A program made the position numbers and the translations under genes. A model generated the notes under the pieces. It ran no database searches, was not told where the DNA came from, and saw only the letters and a list, made by a program, of their open reading frames with translations. From contig NTLF01000020.1 of assembly GCA_002631855.1 (NCBI GenBank), forward strand, positions 1 to 64,000: 64,000 bases of DNA, read 5' to 3'. This stretch comes from Zunongwangia sp. ESRF-bin46 (GTDB taxonomy: Bacteria; Bacteroidota; Bacteroidia; Flavobacteriales; Flavobacteriaceae). The stretch's first letter is position 1, and every line of letters starts with the position of its first letter. Below are positions 8,420 to 17,587 of this stretch, in pieces.

Positions 8420-9127
8420 ATGGTGAACAGAAAAACAGCGAAATGGATTAGAAAAGCGCACCGCTATTTGGGTATTTTTTTAGGTATTCAGTTTTTGATG
8501 TGGACGATTAGCGGGATGTATTTCAGCTGGACGGACATTGACGAGATACACGGTGACCATTTTAAGAAATCGGCACCTGTGCAGACCTCTTTTAATGATT
8601 TGCTCGGCACAACCCAACTGGCTACAAAAGAATCCGTACAATCTTTGGAACTACTGGAAATAGCAAATGAACCTTATTATTGGATTAATGAAGCACAGCT
8701 TTATAATGCAAGAACGGGACAAAGGAAAAATGGAATTTCTAAAAAAGAGGCACAACAAATTGCAAGTAGGTATATGTTGAACGATTTAGAAATAGCAAAA
8801 ATTCAATTAGTCGATTCTGTTGGGCCACATCACGAATATCGCGGTCGCCCACTTCCAGCTTATGAAATCTCGTATGAGACACCACAAAATTTAAAAGCCT
8901 ATGTGGCGGTTGAGAATGGCGCATTTCAAACGGTGAGACACAGGAATTGGCGCTGGTTTGATTTTCTTTGGATGACCCATACAATGGATTATCAGGGAAG
9001 GGATAATTTCAACACGTTGCTATTAAGGGCATTTTCACTTTTAGGATTGATAACAGTCTTAAGTGGCTTTGTATTATGGTACATCAGTTCCCCATCAATT
9101 AGAAAATTAAAGAAGAAGATTAAATAG
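8420..9127 (+). CDS. PepSY-domain inner-membrane protein
   Basis: 235 residues. An N-terminal amphipathic stretch and membrane segment (about 14-35, YLGIFLGIQFLMWTISGMYF) is followed by a periplasmic region with a PepSY-like segment (ISKKEAQQIASRYM). The HRNWRWFDFLWMTHTMDY block precedes a second membrane helix (LLGLITVLSGFVLWYIS). This is the layout of PepSY-associated TM proteins, often annotated near iron or copper uptake and reduction systems. The start is one base after the DUF2911 stop. The molecular role is unknown. Confidence 0.82.
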   Translation: MVNRKTAKWIRKAHRYLGIFLGIQFLMWTISGMYFSWTDIDEIHGDHFKKSAPVQTSFNDLLGTTQLATKESVQSLELLEIANEPYYWINEAQLYNARTGQRKNGISKKEAQQIASRYMLNDLEIAKIQLVDSVGPHHEYRGRPLPAYEISYETPQNLKAYVAVENGAFQTVRHRNWRWFDFLWMTHTMDYQGRDNFNTLLLRAFSLLGLITVLSGFVLWYISSPSIRKLKKKIK

Positions 9128-9151
9128 ATAATAACTTAAAAACCAAAAACA

Positions 9152-9649
9152 ATGGATTCAAAAGAAAACACACAAGACGGAATGAAGAAAAATACTTACG
9201 GTAAGTTTATGGCTATGCTTGGGCTTTCATTTATAGCAATGTACATCACAATGTATCTTAACACCTATGAATGGGATCATGTCTGGTTTAGCCTTACAAG
9301 ATTTTATATGGTTTGCCTCGGAATAGCTGCAATGGCAGTAATTATGTTGTCATTAATGCTAAATATGTACAAGAACAAAAAAAAGAACATAGCCATTTAT
9401 TTGGGAAGTTTAATACTCTTTGTGAGTGCATTGGGTTTGGTACGCGAACAAAAATCAACAGTAGGTGACGTTCTCTGGATGAAAGCAATGATTCCACACC
9501 ACTCTATCGCTATCTTAACGAGTAAAAGAGCCGATATAAAAGATCCGGAAGCCAAAAAACTTGCTGAGGAAATTATAGAGGCACAGTTGCGTGAGATTGC
9601 TCAAATGAAAAAGATAATATATAGATTAGAAAACCAAAAAGAGGAATAG
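9152..9649 (+). CDS. DUF305 membrane protein
   Basis: 165 residues with three hydrophobic segments (about 20-40, 52-72 and 79-95). A DUF305-type helical domain follows with the conserved WMKAMIPHHSIAILTSKRA motif and the later EIIEAQLREIAQMKKII helix. DUF305 folds are ferritin-like helical bundles that recur beside copper ATPases; the paired histidines (MIPHH) are the usual candidates for metal binding. It closes the packed run begun at 718; a 105-base gap follows. Confidence 0.85.
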   Translation: MDSKENTQDGMKKNTYGKFMAMLGLSFIAMYITMYLNTYEWDHVWFSLTRFYMVCLGIAAMAVIMLSLMLNMYKNKKKNIAIYLGSLILFVSALGLVREQKSTVGDVLWMKAMIPHHSIAILTSKRADIKDPEAKKLAEEIIEAQLREIAQMKKIIYRLENQKEE

Positions 9650-9694
9650 TAATTGTACTTATTCTTTTAAAAGTAAAGCTTGTCCGCAACAATA

Positions 9695-9732
9695 CTTAAG
9701 ACTTAATTATTTAAGATTTAAGCAGTCTTAAG
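9695..9732. promoter_or_regulatory. Inverted repeat upstream of the adaptor gene (candidate operator)
   Basis: The arms CTTAAGACT (9695-9703) and AGTCTTAAG (9724-9732) are perfect complements, and the AT-rich centre repeats the TTTAAG/TTAAGA theme. It lies 22 bases before the adaptor ATG at 9755, in the only larger gap of the cluster. No T-run follows the second arm, so an operator for a metal-responsive regulator is more likely than a terminator. No such regulator is encoded in the window. Confidence 0.4.
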
Positions 9733-9754
9733 AACAAATAATAAATTAGATGAT

Positions 9755-11491
9755 ATGAAAAAGAATGTAATATTCATAGGTCTTGCTCTTATAGTAGGCT
9801 TATTAGGAGGGTGGCTCATATTTGGAGGCTCAACGAATGATGGAAGTCCAGTAAATGACTTATCGGATATGTCTGATCAACACAATCATTCTGAGGAAAG
9901 CACTGATCAAATGTGGACCTGCTCGATGCATCCACAGATTATGCAACCAGAACCTGGAGATTGCCCGATATGTGGGATGGACTTAATCCCTGCGGAAGCT
10001 GGTGCAGATGGCCTCGCAGCAAACGAAATAAAAATGACCAAAAATGCAATGGCATTGGCAAATATCCAAACCACTGTCGTGGGAAATGCACAAGGCAGTG
10101 ATGATGGGATTATATCCCTTTCGGGAAAAATTGCCGCAAACGAAGAAAATAATACTGTGCAAGCCAGTTATTTTAAGGGAAGGATAGAACGACTCAACGT
10201 TAACTATGAAGGTCAGCAAGTAAACAGTGGTCAGCTATTGGCAACCATTTACGCACCAGACCTTGTAGCGGCACAGCAAGAATTGATTACCGCAGCATCA
10301 TTAAAAGAATCGCAACCCGCTTTATACAAAGCCGTGCGCAATAAACTCAAAAACTGGAAACTTTCAGATACTCAAATCAATGCTATTGAAGAAAGTGGAG
10401 CGGCGCGTGAGAATTTCCCAATTTATGCGACTGTTTCAGGTACAGTTTCAGAAGTGATGGCAGCTCAGGGCGATTATGTAAATCAAGGACAACCTATTGT
10501 GAAGTTGAGCAACCTAAATTCCGTTTGGGTAGAATTTGATGCTTATGAAAATCAGATTGCACAATTTAGCGTTGGGCAAAAAATTAACATCACGACCAAT
10601 GCCTATCCTAACAATGATTTTGAAGGAACTATCTCCTTCATCGATCCTGTTTTGAATAATACCACACGAACAGTGACGGTTCGTGCAACCCTGCAAAATC
10701 GAGACGACTTATTTAAGCCAGGAATGTTTGTGACAGGTAAGGTCAAAGGCGTAACACAAACTATGGAAAATACACTTAACGTGCCTACAAGTGCTGTGCT
10801 ATGGACGGGCGAGCGCTCTTTGGTATATGTTAAAACTAATCCTAATGAGCCTGTGTTTGAAATGCGTGAAGTGACCTTGGGCAATCGCTCTGGAGAATAT
10901 TATCAAGTATCGGCTGGATTAAATAATGGCGATGAAATAGTAACCAATGGAACCTTTACGGTAGATGCAGCAGCACAACTCCAGGGTAAAAAATCAATGA
11001 TGAATCAGCAGATGATGCAAGATGAAAAAGTTTTGATGGGCGAAATGGAAATGAATTTTAGTAATACTTTTAGTTCTAACTTCAATGAAGCACTACCATC
11101 GTATCTCAAATTGAAAGATGCATTTGTGGCGAGCGATGTTACGCAGGTTTCCACGTTCGCAAGAGCAACAGCGAAAAAATTAAAAACAATATCGACCGAG
11201 GATTTAGACACGATGGAAAAGCAACACCTAACCAAAAGTATTGAGATGCTGGATGCTATTACAACTAACGACAACCTGGAAAACCAGCGAGCTCATTTTA
11301 TAATTCTAAATACGAATATCGTGCCTATCGCAATGAATATAAAAAGCTCATCCAATTACTATGTCCAAAAATGTCCGATGGCAAATAATAACAAAGGCGC
11401 GGTATGGTTAAGTAGGGAAAAAGAAATAAAGAATCCATATTACGGCGATTCAATGTTGACTTGCGGAAGTGTGATTGATTCGTTGAAATAA
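9755..11491 (+). CDS. CusB-like periplasmic adaptor of an RND metal-efflux system
   Basis: 578 residues. N-terminal membrane anchor (about 5-25); heavy-metal-binding module (about 54-78, CSMHPQI and CPICGMDLIP); membrane-fusion-protein core with paired lipoyl halves (GRIERLNVNYEGQQVNSGQ, YATVSGTVSEVMAAQGDYV), beta-barrel (VWVEFDAYENQIAQFSVGQ) and membrane-proximal domain. A DUF3347-type tail (about 425-578) ends KCPMANN, KEIKNPYYG and LTCG. This is the CusB adaptor architecture with an extra C-terminal metal-binding domain. Unusually, no RND pump (CusA) or outer-membrane channel gene lies beside it here; they may lie left of the window or elsewhere. Confidence 0.9.
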   Translation: MKKNVIFIGLALIVGLLGGWLIFGGSTNDGSPVNDLSDMSDQHNHSEESTDQMWTCSMHPQIMQPEPGDCPICGMDLIPAEAGADGLAANEIKMTKNAMALANIQTTVVGNAQGSDDGIISLSGKIAANEENNTVQASYFKGRIERLNVNYEGQQVNSGQLLATIYAPDLVAAQQELITAASLKESQPALYKAVRNKLKNWKLSDTQINAIEESGAARENFPIYATVSGTVSEVMAAQGDYVNQGQPIVKLSNLNSVWVEFDAYENQIAQFSVGQKINITTNAYPNNDFEGTISFIDPVLNNTTRTVTVRATLQNRDDLFKPGMFVTGKVKGVTQTMENTLNVPTSAVLWTGERSLVYVKTNPNEPVFEMREVTLGNRSGEYYQVSAGLNNGDEIVTNGTFTVDAAAQLQGKKSMMNQQMMQDEKVLMGEMEMNFSNTFSSNFNEALPSYLKLKDAFVASDVTQVSTFARATAKKLKTISTEDLDTMEKQHLTKSIEMLDAITTNDNLENQRAHFIILNTNIVPIAMNIKSSSNYYVQKCPMANNNKGAVWLSREKEIKNPYYGDSMLTCGSVIDSLK

Positions 11492-11603
11492 ATTATTTGG
11501 GGTTATCTCAGTAACTACGTAAATATAAGTATAGAGAATGTTAACATAGATTATTAAATTACTCGATTCCTAACCCCATTTTTAAAGATTTAAAGTTATA
11601 ATA

Positions 11604-11635
11604 GAAGAAGGGTCGGCAATTGCCGACCTTTCTTC
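11604..11635. terminator. Bidirectional terminator between adaptor and parB-like gene
   Basis: A 16-bp stem with one wobble pair: GAAGAAGGGTCGGCAA with TTGCCGACCTTTCTTC. It lies between two convergent genes (plus-strand stop at 11491, minus-strand stop at 11648). The hairpin centre has no separate loop, so the innermost pairs must open. Confidence 0.75.
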
Positions 11636-11647
11636 AAATAACAAAAG

Positions 11648-13435
11648 CTACTCGTTGAGTTCCTGAATTTGTTTTTCAAGAACTGTGATGCGCTCTTTCA
11701 AACGTACCTCACGCTTGTCTCGTTTTTCAGCATATTCCTTTTCAATGCCGGCAATCTTGGATTTGTAATATCCTTGCATTGCATTGTAGAATGAAATGTT
11801 CGTTACATTATTGACGTGATTGCTTTCGCCAAAATGCACTTGCTTTGTGAGCATAAAGCGTATCAACTTGTGAAAGATTTCCTTTTTGAACTTCTTCTTG
11901 AAATTCTCGACCAATTCAACTTTGGTCATCTTAGAAGTGTCGCCCAAGAACTTTGAGAAATACTTTTGCTGGCTCATATAGTCCACATTGTTCTCAAATA
12001 GCGATATCGAGAACGCCACCATTTCACCTGTTGAAAGTGTCTTCTTCGTATCAATGTATTTCGTCCCACGAATCATTTCTACAACTTCTTCAAACTGCTT
12101 GTTGTTCTCAATTTGCTTCTTCCGGACTTCCCTTTCGTTGATTTTTACGATTTGTTCTTCAGGCGTACAATCTGCCATTTTTCTGTTGGCCAATGGTGCT
12201 GAATATTCCGTAGAATCATTCTTTGATTTTTCAACAATCTTTACAAAGATTTCCTTGTGCTGGAATGAATCTGGATGGAACACGATGCCGTTTTTAAATC
12301 CATCTTCTTTTGCTGAATTGAATTTTTCCAATGCTTCTTTATAATTCTGCATTGCTTCATCCAATTCTGCCTTTAATTCATCTTCAGAATAATCGTAATG
12401 CTGATACTCTTTCTGAATAGCTTCGATTGTTGGCTCAATCGGATTCTTTATAATTTCAACATCGTCTAGCAGATATACCGTCAATCCATTCTTTTCCAAT
12501 TGCGATATAATGAGCAGATTACTTTCGTCATCTGCCCAATACTTTCGAATTTCAGGGATTAAAAGGATGTTCTCTTTCTTGGATTTTTCAATCAGGTTCA
12601 AGAGCGATTTGTTTTTCTTCGTTTCAAAACAAGCTGCTTTAGTACAGACCATTTTACCATTGCCAAAAAGATTTCCTTGATTTGCTGCATTAAATGGACA
12701 TTCTACACAAGACCCAGCTTTTGGAACCAATTTTTTATCGGCTACATCAAAAGATGCTTTGTCCAAGTCATAAGTCTGGTCTTTTATCATCCTGTTTATC
12801 TGGTGCGCATTAAAATCCTCGCCCATTGTTTCCAACATCATTTGCTGTTCTTCCGGCTCGAATAGTGCTACACCAACACCCAAGGAAATTGTCATTTCGC
12901 CATTACGTACAAATTGCTTGAAACCGTCAATCAATCCAGCCAATTTTAGACGCTGTCTGATAAAGTTATCCGTTCTGCCCAATCGCTTTGCAATTTCTGA
13001 TGGCGAATACTTTTCACTTAAATAAGCAATTGCTTCAGCCTCTTCTGTAGGCTCAACGTCCTGTCTTTGTAGATTTTCGATTATCTGAACTTCAAGCACA
13101 TCATTGTTCTCATAAGTTCTCACGATACAGGGTACAGTCTTCTTTCCTGCCAATTTACTTGCACGATATCGGCGTTCGCCCATCACAATGACGAAATGGC
13201 CATTTAGTTGCCTTACCGTGATTGGCTGCAACACACCGTGTTTTTCAATACTTTCAGAAAGTTGCTTCAATGCATCTTTGTTAAAAGTCTTTCTTGGCTG
13301 TTCTGGATCAGGCTTAATTTTGCCCAGTGGTAAATTGTGAATTTGAAGTACAGATGTTTTCTTTCCGTTCACTTCTTTTTTGACAGCTACTTTTGTTCCG
13401 CTGCGCTTCTTTGTGGTACTCGCTTTTGTTGTCAT
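11648..13435 (-). CDS. Large ParB/Spo0J-like partition protein
   Basis: 595 residues from ATG at 13435; a TTG three codons upstream is possible. The ParB N-terminal domain spans about 30-110 (IKPDPEQPRKTF, GVLQPITV, GERRYRASKLA at about 86-96), followed by the helix-turn-helix region (SPSEIAKRLGRTDNFIRQRLKL). Chromosomal ParB is usually near 300 residues; this one continues with a cysteine cluster (about 248-282: CVECPF, CTKAACFE), long charged helices and a C-terminal coiled coil. Large ParB-like proteins of this kind are typical of plasmids and integrative elements in Bacteroidota. No parA is adjacent. Confidence 0.85.
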   Translation of the reverse strand: MTTKASTTKKRSGTKVAVKKEVNGKKTSVLQIHNLPLGKIKPDPEQPRKTFNKDALKQLSESIEKHGVLQPITVRQLNGHFVIVMGERRYRASKLAGKKTVPCIVRTYENNDVLEVQIIENLQRQDVEPTEEAEAIAYLSEKYSPSEIAKRLGRTDNFIRQRLKLAGLIDGFKQFVRNGEMTISLGVGVALFEPEEQQMMLETMGEDFNAHQINRMIKDQTYDLDKASFDVADKKLVPKAGSCVECPFNAANQGNLFGNGKMVCTKAACFETKKNKSLLNLIEKSKKENILLIPEIRKYWADDESNLLIISQLEKNGLTVYLLDDVEIIKNPIEPTIEAIQKEYQHYDYSEDELKAELDEAMQNYKEALEKFNSAKEDGFKNGIVFHPDSFQHKEIFVKIVEKSKNDSTEYSAPLANRKMADCTPEEQIVKINEREVRKKQIENNKQFEEVVEMIRGTKYIDTKKTLSTGEMVAFSISLFENNVDYMSQQKYFSKFLGDTSKMTKVELVENFKKKFKKEIFHKLIRFMLTKQVHFGESNHVNNVTNISFYNAMQGYYKSKIAGIEKEYAEKRDKREVRLKERITVLEKQIQELNE

Positions 13436-13622
13436 AATACTCAAATTTTTGATTAAACAATATTTGAGCAGAAACCAAACGGAAGATAAAATCTTGGCTC
13501 AAAAGGAAACGGAATAAATGAGTAAGGGAAGAAGTGCTGGTTTTATGCCGTAGTCTTTTGATGGAAGTATTTTACGAGTTTACCTTGCGTGTATATTGTA
13601 TGATAATAACCTATTAATATTT

Positions 13623-16391
13623 TTACTCCTCTCTAAATAACTTCAACCTTTTAAGATACCTGTTGTAGATAGGTTTTAGCCCTTTAATCGTATCTTTTGT
13701 ATTAAGCCAATCGATGATGGTATACATCTCTCTGTATTCTGCAGTGGTAAGCTGCTTATACCTTTTGGAAACACTAATGGCAACAGATCTTGATATACCA
13801 CTTGATATCAAGTTTTTTACATCTTTATCCCTTGTTCCTAATTCTAAAGCTGTAGGAATCCCCAATGTTATTTTGTATTTTTCCTTTTCTTCTGGACTAA
13901 GTATATCGTCGAGGATATCCACTAACAGTTTCGTGTACTTAACAAGTAAGTATGTTACGACCGAAGAGTTAATTTTTATAATCTTGTTAATTAACTTATT
14001 AACTTGGTGCTTATTATTAGGATCTAATCGTTCATCTTCTGACACCCTTTCATCTGTTGAATAAAATCGAATATCATTATCAATAAGTTGTTTGTAGCTT
14101 AACCCTTGTAGCCACGTGGTCGCGTGAATTGCTAAAACAGTCGGGTTCATTCTTTTTATACTATATCTTTCAAAAGCCTCTTGGCTGAGATTAAAGATGT
14201 TTTCCAAACCTTGAAATATAGTGAGTAGCTGCCAAAAAAAAGGTCGGTCGTAATTCGGTTTGTCTTCGACATCCTCTTTGCGCTTCCTTTTTTCTAAAAT
14301 TGGGTTAGGACTGATAACCCAATTTGAAATATCGCCATTCTTTACCGCTATATAAAGCTCATTTTGCAATAATGGGTCAATGGACTGGTTTTCAACAACT
14401 ATTGCTCTTGGGATTTCAATATTGGCCAATGTTTTTTTAAGGACATCTATATGCTCTCCAACATAGACTTCTGGAACTCCTTTACCAATTAGGTACTGAC
14501 CTACGCTATTTGGATTCTTTATATATCGGTTTCTAATAAATAACGTTAGCTGCTTTTGCCGTAATATGGCATCTCTATCCCTTTTCCCATCTTCCCTTAA
14601 TATCTCTATGTCATTAATGTTTACTTCTAAATATTTAAAATCATATTCCGGAATATTCTTAGTTGAATAAGTTATTATCTCTTTATCGTAATCTGCATCA
14701 AAATACTCGTTGGGATGCTTTCCTTTAAAATCTGGTTTTTCAATAAAATAAATAGTTCCATATAGAGATTCACTTAATCTTCCTGCCCTACCAATCAAAT
14801 TACCAAACTCAAAATCAGTAAGGTCTTTCAGATTCTTTCGAGGGGTAACAATAAATAAATTATTAGCTGGTAAATTTACTCCTTCGATGAGGGTAGATGT
14901 ACAAAAAAGATTGTTTATTTCTCTATCTTGAAATAATTCCTCAACTTCTTTTCTTATAATATCTGGCAACTTACCGTGGTGAAATGCAACTCCTTTTTCC
15001 AAACAGTCAATTAAGTAATAATCTTTATTGAATTCATCTTTTAGAAAATCTATAAGCTCCCTTACCCTTTCAGAATTTACAACATAACTTATAGATTCTT
15101 GGTATTCCTGAGCCCATTTTTCAGCATAATCACCCCTGTTGCTGTAAATAATATTTGATTTATCAGGAGCGACCAGGTTTACAATATTTTGTAGTATGCT
15201 ACCGTTTGTTCCATTTTTCAGTAATGTCTCCGCATTAAAGTCTGTTTTGGCTTCAATTAGGATGGGCTTGTTTATTCCATCTCTTACTTCTATTTCTACA
15301 TTTTGAGCTTCGTTGAATCGTACAATTTTTTTAAACTGAATTACAGGTGAAAGCTGTGTCACAAATGCTTGGGCTTCTCTACTAAAAAGTTCTCCATAGG
15401 TTTTCTGCGGGTTCAAAATGTGTGGTCCGGCAGTTATAAGTTGCGCCCTAGGAAATTGAATGGAAAGATCTTCAAATACGTTTTCAAAAGTTGCGCCACG
15501 ACCTTGTTCATTCTCGACACCTTGTATTTCATCAATGAAAATAAAATCTAATACAATTTTTGTCTCTAAGTCGGCAGACAACAATTTGATACAACGCTCT
15601 GGAGTTAGAACATATAATATTTTAGGTTCACGATGCACTTCTTTTTGTAGAACTTCTCTATCCTCATTGATCTCATCGTCATTTTCAATATATGCAGTGC
15701 GTATTAAAGTATTAGAATTTTTAAGCACAATCCTAAATTCCTCACTCACTTGATTTATTAATGCTCGGCTGGGAACAACGTACAGTGCGTGATAGCTTTC
15801 TTGAACGAAAAAGGTTTCAACAAGAAATTGTTTAATTATAAATGACTTTCCAGAAGAAGTGGGAGCTGATACCGCTAAATTTGGAATTTCGTTTAATCCA
15901 TTCCAAAGACCTTTTTGAAATGTTGTGAGCAATACTGAACCCGTATTAGTTATAATAGTATTTTTTTGCCTTTGCAAGCTTAACTCTAGTGAAAGAACAC
16001 CATCATATCCAAAAACTGGAAAAGGACTATCGATTTCGTTGTTAAATTGGAGTTTTTTAAAGAAATGTGTTGCAGTAAGATTGCCTAATCTAGAGAATAA
16101 GATATAACATACTCCAATTATGTAATCATTATCATTCTTATCCGCATTGGTCAGGTAAAGTAATGAAGCAAATCGTTGTGCTCTAATCCGATGCGCCTCC
16201 ATATCACTATCTGCAAGTATAGAGCATAGCCAAACTGCTTTTTTCAATACTTGAAAGTCAATTTCAATCTGCTTATTTTCTGTGTAGGCAAAATGAGGAC
16301 TATGAAGAAAATTTAAATTAAATATAGAAACAACTTCAAATAAGGTTACGTGAGTATAAGCTTGATGTGATAGACTTTGATTTTCTTCCAT
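13623..16391 (-). CDS. hamB: Hachiman HamB-type DEAD/DEAH helicase
   Basis: 922 residues from ATG at 16391; a GTG at 16394, overlapping the hamA stop by one base, is an alternative. Superfamily-2 motifs: Walker A in SAPTSSGKS (about 175-183), DEIQ Walker B (287-290), motif V region STLIEGVNLPANN, and GRAGR motif VI (534-538). The remaining 380 residues lack a recognised domain. Pairing with the DUF1837 gene immediately upstream identifies the two-gene Hachiman anti-phage system, in which the helicase is thought to sense or process phage-associated DNA and control the nuclease. No active-site motif looks broken. Confidence 0.85.
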   Translation of the reverse strand: MEENQSLSHQAYTHVTLFEVVSIFNLNFLHSPHFAYTENKQIEIDFQVLKKAVWLCSILADSDMEAHRIRAQRFASLLYLTNADKNDNDYIIGVCYILFSRLGNLTATHFFKKLQFNNEIDSPFPVFGYDGVLSLELSLQRQKNTIITNTGSVLLTTFQKGLWNGLNEIPNLAVSAPTSSGKSFIIKQFLVETFFVQESYHALYVVPSRALINQVSEEFRIVLKNSNTLIRTAYIENDDEINEDREVLQKEVHREPKILYVLTPERCIKLLSADLETKIVLDFIFIDEIQGVENEQGRGATFENVFEDLSIQFPRAQLITAGPHILNPQKTYGELFSREAQAFVTQLSPVIQFKKIVRFNEAQNVEIEVRDGINKPILIEAKTDFNAETLLKNGTNGSILQNIVNLVAPDKSNIIYSNRGDYAEKWAQEYQESISYVVNSERVRELIDFLKDEFNKDYYLIDCLEKGVAFHHGKLPDIIRKEVEELFQDREINNLFCTSTLIEGVNLPANNLFIVTPRKNLKDLTDFEFGNLIGRAGRLSESLYGTIYFIEKPDFKGKHPNEYFDADYDKEIITYSTKNIPEYDFKYLEVNINDIEILREDGKRDRDAILRQKQLTLFIRNRYIKNPNSVGQYLIGKGVPEVYVGEHIDVLKKTLANIEIPRAIVVENQSIDPLLQNELYIAVKNGDISNWVISPNPILEKRKRKEDVEDKPNYDRPFFWQLLTIFQGLENIFNLSQEAFERYSIKRMNPTVLAIHATTWLQGLSYKQLIDNDIRFYSTDERVSEDERLDPNNKHQVNKLINKIIKINSSVVTYLLVKYTKLLVDILDDILSPEEKEKYKITLGIPTALELGTRDKDVKNLISSGISRSVAISVSKRYKQLTTAEYREMYTIIDWLNTKDTIKGLKPIYNRYLKRLKLFREE

Positions 16392-16393
16392 CA

Positions 16394-17419
16394 CTAAAGT
16401 ATTTTATCATCCATAGCCGTCCTAAACTTAGAAACATTATCTACAGGAAATAGAAAAAAATCTAAAAAGCTGTGCTCAAGATTTTGTTTTTTGAGATGAT
16501 TGGTTATAAGATCAAAAACTTCTTGCTTTCGTTTTAAACGTTTTAAAAGTTCCTTAGCTACCAGTTCTTTGAATTCATCATTTGTTCTTGCCTTCCTTTG
16601 TATTCGTGTAATGTAGGCACGCTCGTACATCAAAATAATTGGATGTACCAAAAGTTGTGATTTGTAAGTTTCTGTAGTTGGGTCTAAGCGGTCATAAATA
16701 GTATCGATATCAACACCATCTACGTCATATTTATGAATATCCTCTCTTGCAATTAAAAGCTCGTGACTTCGATTGTGCGCATTTTCAGCATCATTATGGT
16801 ATCTGTTTATAGACTTTAAGGCATCCACGACAGAATCAGACATACTTTGCATAATCTTAGACTCCCCAAATAATATTGCCTTTTCTCCATTATAATCACC
16901 TAAGAAAACACCATCACTACCTTTAACTTCATCATTCACATTAGTAAGGTGTTTTATTTTGTGAGCCATCATTTTACAATCCAACACGCTTTCAACAAGA
17001 GCAAAAAGAAGCAATTCACCATATTTTCCACCTATATAACTTTCTCCTTTTTTACGAAAAAAAATACGGCTCTGATTAAAAATTTCTGACCACGTATCCC
17101 TCTCAACACGCTCACTTTCATTACTAATTAAACTTAAAATTTCAGGTTCTGATAGCAATGGATTAGCTCTTCTAATTGCAACTTCATTACGCTTTTGTTG
17201 TCTTTCAATATCTTTCTCAATCTCTTTAATACTGAAAACGTAATGCGGTATAATTTTGGTCAAAAAACTACTAAGTGAGACATAATCCATCTGTGTAGAA
17301 GATGGCATTACCGTATATACTCGCATTTGAACCTTATCGCCAATTTTTTCTGTGAGGTGTGAAATAAGTTCTTCATCAACCCATCGCTTATCAATTTGAA
17401 TAAGATTGTTTTTTCTCAT
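16394..17419 (-). CDS. hamA: Hachiman HamA-type (DUF1837) nuclease
   Basis: 341 residues from ATG at 17419. A longer in-frame reading to 17581 adds 54 hydrophobic, non-conserved residues and runs toward the tRNA terminator, so it was rejected. The C-terminal half has the DUF1837 pattern: GGKYGELLLFALVES (E135), KGSDGVFLGD (D169) and ILFGESK (E186, K188), matching a PD-(D/E)xK-like nuclease core. The stop and the hamB start are contiguous (TAG then GTGATG), indicating coupling. HamA is the proposed effector that degrades DNA when HamB is activated. Confidence 0.85.
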   Translation of the reverse strand: MRKNNLIQIDKRWVDEELISHLTEKIGDKVQMRVYTVMPSSTQMDYVSLSSFLTKIIPHYVFSIKEIEKDIERQQKRNEVAIRRANPLLSEPEILSLISNESERVERDTWSEIFNQSRIFFRKKGESYIGGKYGELLLFALVESVLDCKMMAHKIKHLTNVNDEVKGSDGVFLGDYNGEKAILFGESKIMQSMSDSVVDALKSINRYHNDAENAHNRSHELLIAREDIHKYDVDGVDIDTIYDRLDPTTETYKSQLLVHPIILMYERAYITRIQRKARTNDEFKELVAKELLKRLKRKQEVFDLITNHLKKQNLEHSFLDFFLFPVDNVSKFRTAMDDKIL

Positions 17420-17551
17420 AAATACCTTAAAGCGACGAAAGATACTAAGATTTAAATAAACAAAAGACCTGAAAAAGACATAACTAACTGTCAGAGATGT
17501 AAAAAGGAAACAATTAAATATAAATAAAATGAACCTCCGCGAAATTCTAAA

Positions 17552-17573
17552 TATTCTGTACCTATTCTGTACC
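17552..17573. repeat. Tandem 11-bp direct repeat beside the tRNA
   Basis: TATTCTGTACC occurs twice without a spacer (17552-17562 and 17563-17573), between hamA and the tRNA terminator. An 11-bp period equals about one helical turn, as expected for adjacent protein-binding sites. Similar GTACC-rich repeats near tRNA-integrated elements could be integrase arm sites; that reading is inference. Confidence 0.6.
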
Positions 17574-17587
17574 CATTGCAAAAAAGA

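Noticed and set aside
13445-13622. Small gene or parS site between parB-like and hamB
   Set aside because: No ORF of credible length and no clear 14-16 bp palindrome typical of parS.
17420-17581. 54-residue extension of HamA
   Set aside because: Hydrophobic, not part of DUF1837, and it runs across the tandem direct repeat toward the tRNA terminator; ATG at 17419 fits the family.
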